Assembly (NCBI GenBank): GCA_025964355.1
Contig: JAOPZB010000126.1
Coordinates: forward strand, 1-34,989
Source: Solirubrobacterales bacterium
GTDB lineage: Bacteria; Actinomycetota; Thermoleophilia; Solirubrobacterales; Solirubrobacteraceae
Reading direction: 5' to 3'
Length of the DNA stretch: 34,989 nt
A program made the position numbers and the translations under genes. This document shows, one piece after another, positions 27,466 through 34,989 of this stretch. Position 1 is the first letter of the stretch; every line of letters begins with the position of its first letter. The notes beneath the pieces are model-generated. The model saw only the letters and a list, made by a program, of their open reading frames with translations. It made no database searches and was not told the origin of the DNA.

Positions 27466-29760
27466 ATGAGGGTGCGCGCTGTTCTCGGGGTGATGGGATC
27501 GCTGGCGGTTGCCGGCGTGCTCGCGGCGTACCTCGCCGCCAGCGCCGTCGCCGCCTCGCTGCCAGCCAAAGAAGGCACGGCGCCGCGGCCCGGGCCCAGC
27601 GTCCTCTATGAAAAGCTCGCGCGTGCCCCGCAGCTGGAAAACGCGGGCGGCTCCATCTGGCACGCGCCGCCAATTCTCGTCTCGGGCGCGAGCGCCTACC
27701 GCAAAGGCGAGTTCGTCTACCAGGGCTACGTCTACGACGACCGCGGCGCCAAGCTGGTGACCGACCCGACGAACCCGATGCACTCGCCCGGCGGAGACTC
27801 CTCTGGCGGGGACCTCTTCTCGGCGCCCAACGGCACATATGACTATCCGACCGGCCCCGGCTACGACGAAAACGCCGCCAACCTGATCGAGCTGCGCGTC
27901 AAACCGCTCGTGACCGCGACCGCCTTTCGAATCACGCTCAACACGCTCGAGAACCCAGACCTGGTCGCCACCGCGATCGCGATCGGCGGCACGCCAGGCG
28001 AAACCCATCCGTTCCCGTTTGGCGCCAACGTGAGCGCGCCGGCGCAGTACTTCCTGACGGTTCACGGCGAAACGGCGGTGCTCACCGACGCGGTGACCGG
28101 CGCCGCGGTCCCCGGGCCGGCGCCGACCGTCAGCATCGACCTGGCGCGGCGTCAGATCACCGTCCAGGTGGCCCACAGCCAGTGGAATCCAGGCAGCTCG
28201 ACGGTCCGCCTCGCCGCCGGCGTCGGGCTCTGGAACGCCTCCACCGGCGGCTATCTGCTGCCCGTCGCCCAGAGAACCGCCACGCAGCCCGGGGGTGCCG
28301 GTCCCGACCCGGTCCCGCCCGCCTTCTTCGACGTCGCCTTCCGCTTCAACGCGCAGGAGCCGGTGCCCGGCACGCCCAGTCCTGAAACGACTGCCAACTC
28401 CGCCTACTGGCGCGAGTCCGCACAGGCGCAGGCGCTGACCAAAGGGGACATCAGCCCCTTCTCCGCCGAAGTCGACTTCGCCAAGCTGCGCGCGAAAGTC
28501 AACGACGACATGCCCAACGGACCCACCGGCATCCCTCAGACGGGCGTCTTCGACAGGATCCTCGCGTCGCACTTCTCCGACGGACAGGGTGCGGACTACG
28601 CGACCGGTGGCTGCGGCAGCTCCAGCGCCTGTATAGGTGCGATGCGCGGGCAGCTGCTCCCGTACGCGATCTACGTTCCCGCCGGTGCGCCGCCGGCGGG
28701 AGGATGGGGTCTGACGCTCCTGCTGCATTCGCTGTCGGCCAACTACAACCAGTTCGAGGGCTCGCGCAACCAGTCGCAGTTCGCCAACCGAGGCGCCGGA
28801 TCGATCGCGATCACGCCGTCCGGCCGCGGACCCGATGGCTGGTACTACGACCACGCGGGAGCCGACACATTTGAAGTCTGGGCCGACGTCGCCGCCCACT
28901 ACCAGCTCGATCCGTCGTTCACCGACATCGCCGGATACTCGATGGGCGGCTACGGCACCTACAAGTTCACCAGCCAGTTCCCTGACCTGTTCGCCAAGGC
29001 GCAGCCGACCGTCGGACCGCCCGGCCTCGGCATCTGGCTGCCACCCGGCGAACCGCAGCCCGGCGGCAACCAGTCGCTCACCGAGCGCATGCTCCCCTCG
29101 GTGCGCAACGTCCCCTTCCTGATCTGGGATGAGACGACCGACGAGCTCGTGCCGATCGCGGGCGTGCTCGAACAGGTGAAAGCCCTCGACACCCTCGGCT
29201 ACCGATACGAATTCGACCAGTTCCAGGCCGGCGACCACCTGACGCTCGCGATCAACGACGAATACTCCCCGGCCGCGGCGTTCCTCGGCACCGACACCGT
29301 CCAGCCCAACCCGTCCCACGTCACCTACGCCTACAACCCGACGATGGACTTTCCCGCCGACGGGACCACCGCCGGACACGCCTACTGGCTCTACAACGTC
29401 ACCCTTCGCGAAGCGGGCGGCAGCGCGCCACTCGGCACGCTCGACGTGCGCTCGGAGGGATTCGGCGTGGGCGACCCGACGGCGTCGGAAACCCAGCACG
29501 GCGCGGGCGCCTTGACCGGCGGGCAGATCCCGGCGATCCCCTTCACCAGCCAGGCCAAGACCTGGGGCCCCGCGCCGACCGAAGCGGCGAAGGACGTCCT
29601 GGACGTCACCGCCGCCAACGTCGCGCGCGCCAGTATCGACGCGCGGCGGGCGAAGATCGACTGCTCGGCGCACCTGAACGTCACGACCGACGGTCCTCTG
29701 AAGCTGACGCTCGCCGACTGCCCGGGCGGCGGCTCCAAGAGCTTCTCCTTCGGCGGCTGA
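27466..29760 (+). CDS. Secreted alpha/beta hydrolase with an N-terminal glucodextranase-C-like module
   Basis: 764 residues. Signal peptide at 1-30 (VRAVLGVMGSLAVAGVLAAYL, ending ...AVAA), so it is exported. Residues about 35-330 are beta-rich and resemble the C-terminal module of glucodextranase-type enzymes (weak, by eye). The hydrolase domain at about 395-620 has nucleophile S492 in GYSMGGYG, D559 in TTDELVP and H591 in AGDH, a complete Ser-Asp-His triad as in esterases/peptidases of the PHB-depolymerase-like group. A C-terminal region (620-764) holds two Cys near the end that could form a disulfide. The substrate is unknown. Codon use matches the neighbours. ATG 27466 has no good ribosome binding site. 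It sits unusually between hpf and secA. Confidence 0.8.
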   Translation: MRVRAVLGVMGSLAVAGVLAAYLAASAVAASLPAKEGTAPRPGPSVLYEKLARAPQLENAGGSIWHAPPILVSGASAYRKGEFVYQGYVYDDRGAKLVTDPTNPMHSPGGDSSGGDLFSAPNGTYDYPTGPGYDENAANLIELRVKPLVTATAFRITLNTLENPDLVATAIAIGGTPGETHPFPFGANVSAPAQYFLTVHGETAVLTDAVTGAAVPGPAPTVSIDLARRQITVQVAHSQWNPGSSTVRLAAGVGLWNASTGGYLLPVAQRTATQPGGAGPDPVPPAFFDVAFRFNAQEPVPGTPSPETTANSAYWRESAQAQALTKGDISPFSAEVDFAKLRAKVNDDMPNGPTGIPQTGVFDRILASHFSDGQGADYATGGCGSSSACIGAMRGQLLPYAIYVPAGAPPAGGWGLTLLLHSLSANYNQFEGSRNQSQFANRGAGSIAITPSGRGPDGWYYDHAGADTFEVWADVAAHYQLDPSFTDIAGYSMGGYGTYKFTSQFPDLFAKAQPTVGPPGLGIWLPPGEPQPGGNQSLTERMLPSVRNVPFLIWDETTDELVPIAGVLEQVKALDTLGYRYEFDQFQAGDHLTLAINDEYSPAAAFLGTDTVQPNPSHVTYAYNPTMDFPADGTTAGHAYWLYNVTLREAGGSAPLGTLDVRSEGFGVGDPTASETQHGAGALTGGQIPAIPFTSQAKTWGPAPTEAAKDVLDVTAANVARASIDARRAKIDCSAHLNVTTDGPLKLTLADCPGGGSKSFSFGG

Positions 29761-29799
29761 GCGGCGCCTGCAGGCGCGCGGGGCACCCTCGGCGATAGC

Positions 29800-29805
29800 T
29801 ATCCT
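29800..29805 (+). promoter_or_regulatory. Candidate -10 element of secA (leaderless)
   Basis: TATCCT ends seven bases before ATG 29813, so transcription would start at or one base before the start codon. There is no Shine-Dalgarno. A perfect 14-base palindrome, GCGCCTGCAGGCGC, at 29764-29777 lies between this and the hydrolase stop and may end the upstream transcript. Confidence 0.5.
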
Positions 29806-29812
29806 TGGGCAG

Positions 29813-32701
<2,889 letters not shown>

Positions 32702-32766
32702 GACGACCGTCCTACGGAGGAGGCGACGTCTCCGCTCCGCCCGCTGGAGCGCGCACGCTCGGCTGA

Positions 32767-32772
32767 TAGCGT
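32767..32772 (+). promoter_or_regulatory. Candidate -10 element of prfB (leaderless)
   Basis: TAGCGT ends six bases before ATG 32779, placing +1 on the start codon. A GGAGG at 32773-32777 is too close to the ATG to act as a ribosome binding site, which favours the leaderless reading. A weak TGGAGC at 32745-32750 could be the -35. Confidence 0.45.
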
Positions 32773-32778
32773 GGAGGC

Positions 32779-33895
32779 ATGGCCACTGCCGCCACGAGCG
32801 AGTCGACTCCGCAGCGCCTCGCGGCGATCCGTGAGCAGCTGAAGCTGCTCTCGGACTATCTTTGACCCGGCTGGCGTGGCAGAGCGCCTGACGGCGCTTG
32901 AGAGCGAGATGGGGGCGGCCGGGTTCTGGGATGACTCCGAGCGGGCTGCGGCGGTCACCGCGGAGCACGCGCGCGCGTCCAGGCGCCTGGAGGCGTTCAC
33001 TGCCTTGCAATCCGATGTGGCGGACCTCGACGGGCTGGTCGAGATGGCCGTCGAGGAGGAGTCGCTGCAGGCGGAGGTCGACGAGCAGATCGCCTCGGTC
33101 GAGGAGCGTTTGGCGGCCCTCGAGGAGCAGCGCCTCTTCTCCGGCCGCTATGACAGCGGCGACGCGCTCGTGACAGTCAACGCCGGGGCGGGGGGGACCG
33201 ACGCGCAGGATTGGGCGGAGATGGTGCTGCGGATGGAGATGCGCTGGGCCGAGCGCCGCGGCTTCGCGGTCGAGATCCTCGAGGCGAGCGCCGGAGAGGA
33301 AGCGGGGATCAAGTCGGCGACCTTCCGCGCGTCCGGCGAGAACGCCTATGGCCTGTTCGCCGCCGAGCGCGGCGTGCACCGGCTCGTGCGGCTGTCGCCG
33401 TTTGACTCGGCGCACCGCCGCCAGACGAGCTTCGCCGGGGTCGAGGTCGCGCCGGTCGTGCAGGATGCCGGCGAGATCGAGATCGACGAGGAGGATCTGC
33501 AGGTGGACACCTACCGCGCCTCGGGCGCCGGCGGCCAGCACGTCAACAAGACCGACTCGGCGGTGCGCATCACGCACCGGCCCAGCGGAATCGTCGTGCA
33601 GTGCCAGAACGAGCGCTCGCAGTCCTCCAACCGCGCGACGGCCATGGCGATGCTGACCGCGAAGCTGCTCGAACGCAAGGAGCGCGAACGCCAGGAAGAG
33701 ATCGCAAGGGAGAAGGGGGAGGCGCAGGACGTGAACTTCGGCTCGCAGATCCGCTCCTACGTCCTGCACCCGTACACGATGGTCAAGGACCATCGCACCG
33801 GCTATGAGATGGGCGACGTGCAGCGCGTCCTCGATGGAGATCTTGATGGGTTCGTGCGTGCGTACCTGTTGACGGCCGCGTCCTCGGACAGATAG
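32779..33895 (+). CDS. prfB: Peptide chain release factor 2, decoded by programmed +1 frameshift
   Basis: The first 28 codons (ATG 32779 to CTT 32860-32862) end at an in-frame TGA (32863-32865). Skipping one base continues at GAC 32864 in the frame of the remaining 343 codons, giving 371 residues. RF2 identity is shown by the stop-recognition tripeptide SPF in RLVRLSPFDSAHRRQTSF and by GAGGQHVNKTDSAVRITH with the catalytic GGQ. RF2 releases peptides at UGA and UAA, so low RF2 promotes the frameshift and autoregulates its synthesis. It lies 77 bases after secA, an arrangement also seen in Bacillus. nadC begins two bases after its stop. Confidence 0.96.
32857..32866 (+). promoter_or_regulatory. 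RF2 programmed +1 frameshift site
   Basis: TAT CTT TGA C, identical to the classical prfB slippery site: tRNA-Leu on CTT slips onto TTT while UGA waits for RF2. The Shine-Dalgarno-like AGGGGG that normally sits just before TAT is replaced by TCGGAC, leaving only GGA. Confidence 0.95.
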
Positions 33896-33897
33896 GG

Positions 33898-34734
33898 GTG
33901 GACGACCTCACCGCTCTCGTGCGGAGGGCGCTGGAAGAGGACATCGGTACGGGCGATGTGACCACGCAGGCCACGGTCGCGCCGGGCACACGTGCGCGCG
34001 CGCTCATCACCCAGAAGGAGCCGGGCGCGATCTACGGCCTGCTCGCCGCCGAGACGGTGTTCGCAGAGCTCGATCCCGGCGCGCGCATGCAGCGGCTGGT
34101 CGCGGAGGGGGCCTGGCGCGAGGAGGGCGGGCCGGTGATGGCGATCGAGGGCCTCGCACGCGCGCTGCTCAGCGCCGAGCGCACCGCGCTGAACTTCCTC
34201 GCGCATCTGTCCGGCGTGGCGACGATGGCTGCCCGCGCCGCCGGCGCTGTGAGCGGCACGGGCGCGCGGGTGCTCGACACGCGCAAGACGACCCCCGGGC
34301 TGCGCGCGCTGGAGAAGGCGGCCGTGGCGGCCGGCGCCGCCAGCAACCACCGGGCGGGCCTCTATGACGCGATCCTCATCAAGGAGAACCACATAGCGGC
34401 CGCAGGCGGGATCGCCGAGGCCGTCGCGCGCGCCCGGGCGGCGGCGCCCGAGCTGGCCGACACGCTCGAGGTCGAGGTGCGCGACGAAGACGAGATCGAG
34501 CAGGCGCTCGCCGCGGGCGCGCCGCGGCTGCTGCTGGACAACATGGACGATGACGAGCTGCGAGCCGCCGTCGCGCAGGTCGGCGGCCGGGCCGCGCTTG
34601 AGGCGAGCGGCGGCGTGACCCTGCAGACGCTCCGGTCGCGCGCGGAGACGGGGGTAGAATGGGTGTCGATGGGCGCGCTCACACACTCGGCGCCGGCCCT
34701 CGACCTGTCCCTGACGATGGAGTCCCTGCCATGA
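33898..34734 (+). CDS. nadC: Nicotinate-nucleotide pyrophosphorylase (quinolinate phosphoribosyltransferase)
   Basis: 278 residues. It converts quinolinate plus PRPP to nicotinate mononucleotide in de novo NAD synthesis. Signatures are [12 protein letters not shown] near the N-terminus, the active-site [49 protein letters not shown] and the C-terminal [12 protein letters not shown] 33898 lies two bases after the prfB stop and begins the standard [15 protein letters not shown]-terminus. Its stop overlaps the nadA start (ATGA), so prfB-nadC-nadA are probably co-transcribed. The order nadC then nadA is less common than nadA-nadB-nadC. Confidence 0.95.
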   Translation: MDDLTALVRRALEEDIGTGDVTTQATVAPGTRARALITQKEPGAIYGLLAAETVFAELDPGARMQRLVAEGAWREEGGPVMAIEGLARALLSAERTALNFLAHLSGVATMAARAAGAVSGTGARVLDTRKTTPGLRALEKAAVAAGAASNHRAGLYDAILIKENHIAAAGGIAEAVARARAAAPELADTLEVEVRDEDEIEQALAAGAPRLLLDNMDDDELRAAVAQVGGRAALEASGGVTLQTLRSRAETGVEWVSMGALTHSAPALDLSLTMESLP

Positions 34735-34989
34735 ATCTCCCCATGGCCCCGACGCTGCCGATGGCTCCAACCCTGCCGATGGCTCCGACGCAGACGACGC
34801 TGTCGGATGAGGAGATCGGCGCGCTGCAGGCCGAGGTGCGCGCCCTGGCCGAGGAGCGCGGCGCCGTGATCCTCGCGCACAACTACCAGGTGCCCGAGGT
34901 GCAGGACGCCGCGGACTACGTCGGCGACTCGCTCGGCCTCTCGCGCCAGGCAGCATCGGCCGACGGGGAGCTGATCGTCTTCTGCGGGG
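34731..34989 (+). CDS. nadA: Quinolinate synthase NadA, N-terminal part (runs off the window)
   Basis: 86 codons are visible. NadA is a [4Fe-4S] enzyme that condenses iminoaspartate with dihydroxyacetone phosphate to quinolinate, the substrate of the adjacent nadC product. The diagnostic segment [31 protein letters not shown] and the following ELIVFCG are present; the cluster cysteines lie mostly beyond the window. ATG 34731 overlaps the nadC stop. The N-terminus contains three copies of MAPT(LP), so ATGs at 34743, 34761 and 34779 are alternative starts. Confidence 0.93.
   Translation, partial: MNLPMAPTLPMAPTLPMAPTQTTLSDEEIGALQAEVRALAEERGAVILAHNYQVPEVQDAADYVGDSLGLSRQAASADGELIVFCG
34743..34796 (+). 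repeat. Three tandem 18-base units at the start of nadA
   Basis: Units at 34743-34760, 34761-34778 and 34779-34796 encode [12 protein letters not shown] and MAPTQT. They differ at a few bases, mostly silent, so the expansion is not brand new. Each begins with an in-frame ATG. Confidence 0.9.

Noticed and set aside
32779-32865. prfB as a pseudogene because of the early TGA
   Set aside because: The TGA is part of the canonical TAT-CTT-TGA-C programmed frameshift site and the +1 frame continues into an intact RF2.

Overview
The window looks like a chromosomal segment of a very GC-rich actinobacterium, most likely of the class Thermoleophilia (Solirubrobacterales-like). The reasons are the extreme G/C at third codon positions, frequent GTG and TTG starts, an F420-dependent nitroreductase-family (DDN-like) gene, and the order prfA-prmC-tsaC-(glyA)-wecA-...-atpIBEFHAGDC, which from memory is the order of the mycobacterial prfA-to-atp locus. 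The class assignment is inference; the gene calls are not.

Layout. 1-4514: end of prfA, prmC, tsaC, a ZTP riboswitch controlling glyA, then wecA. 4296-10364: a cell-envelope block on both strands: a membrane mannosyltransferase (-), a glycosyltransferase fused to a degenerate deacetylase domain (+), a drug/metabolite-type transporter (-), a NodB polysaccharide deacetylase (+) and a PAP2-family membrane phosphatase/phosphotransferase (+). Two gene pairs here overlap tail to tail by 219 and 301 bases, and one pair shares a CATG that holds both start codons. 10334-17938: a strong promoter inside the end of the PAP2 gene, a leader of about 360 nt, then the complete F1Fo ATP synthase operon. 17950-26126: a DDN-like gene and nucleotide-sugar supply: UDP-glucose dehydrogenase interrupted by a 491-residue intein at its catalytic cysteine, two sugar-phosphate nucleotidylyltransferases, a phosphoglucose/phosphomannose isomerase, and ahcY under an SAH riboswitch. 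26138-34989: ctaG (-), hpf, a secreted alpha/beta hydrolase, secA, prfB with its programmed +1 frameshift, nadC and the start of nadA.

How the genes work together. WecA, the mannosyltransferase, the fusion glycosyltransferase, the deacetylase and the PAP2 protein suggest assembly of a polyprenol-linked or lipid-linked envelope glycan. UDP-glucuronate (ugd), GDP-mannose-type donors and fructose/mannose phosphate interconversion would supply precursors. glyA (ZTP-sensing) and ahcY (SAH-sensing) serve one-carbon and methyl metabolism. prfA/prmC/prfB, tsaC and hpf serve translation; secA serves export.

Regulation visible in the sequence: a -10 hexamer of the form TAnnnT recurs about seven bases before the inferred transcript start. 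At glyA and ahcY this places +1 on the first base of the riboswitch. At secA and prfB it places +1 on or one base before the start codon, implying leaderless mRNAs.

The least ordinary items are the intein at the UDP-glucose dehydrogenase nucleophile, the glycosyltransferase/pseudo-deacetylase fusion, the overlapping convergent and divergent envelope genes, and two leader regions with stable stem-loops that match no RNA class I know. I found no tRNA, rRNA, CRISPR array, IS element or phage gene.
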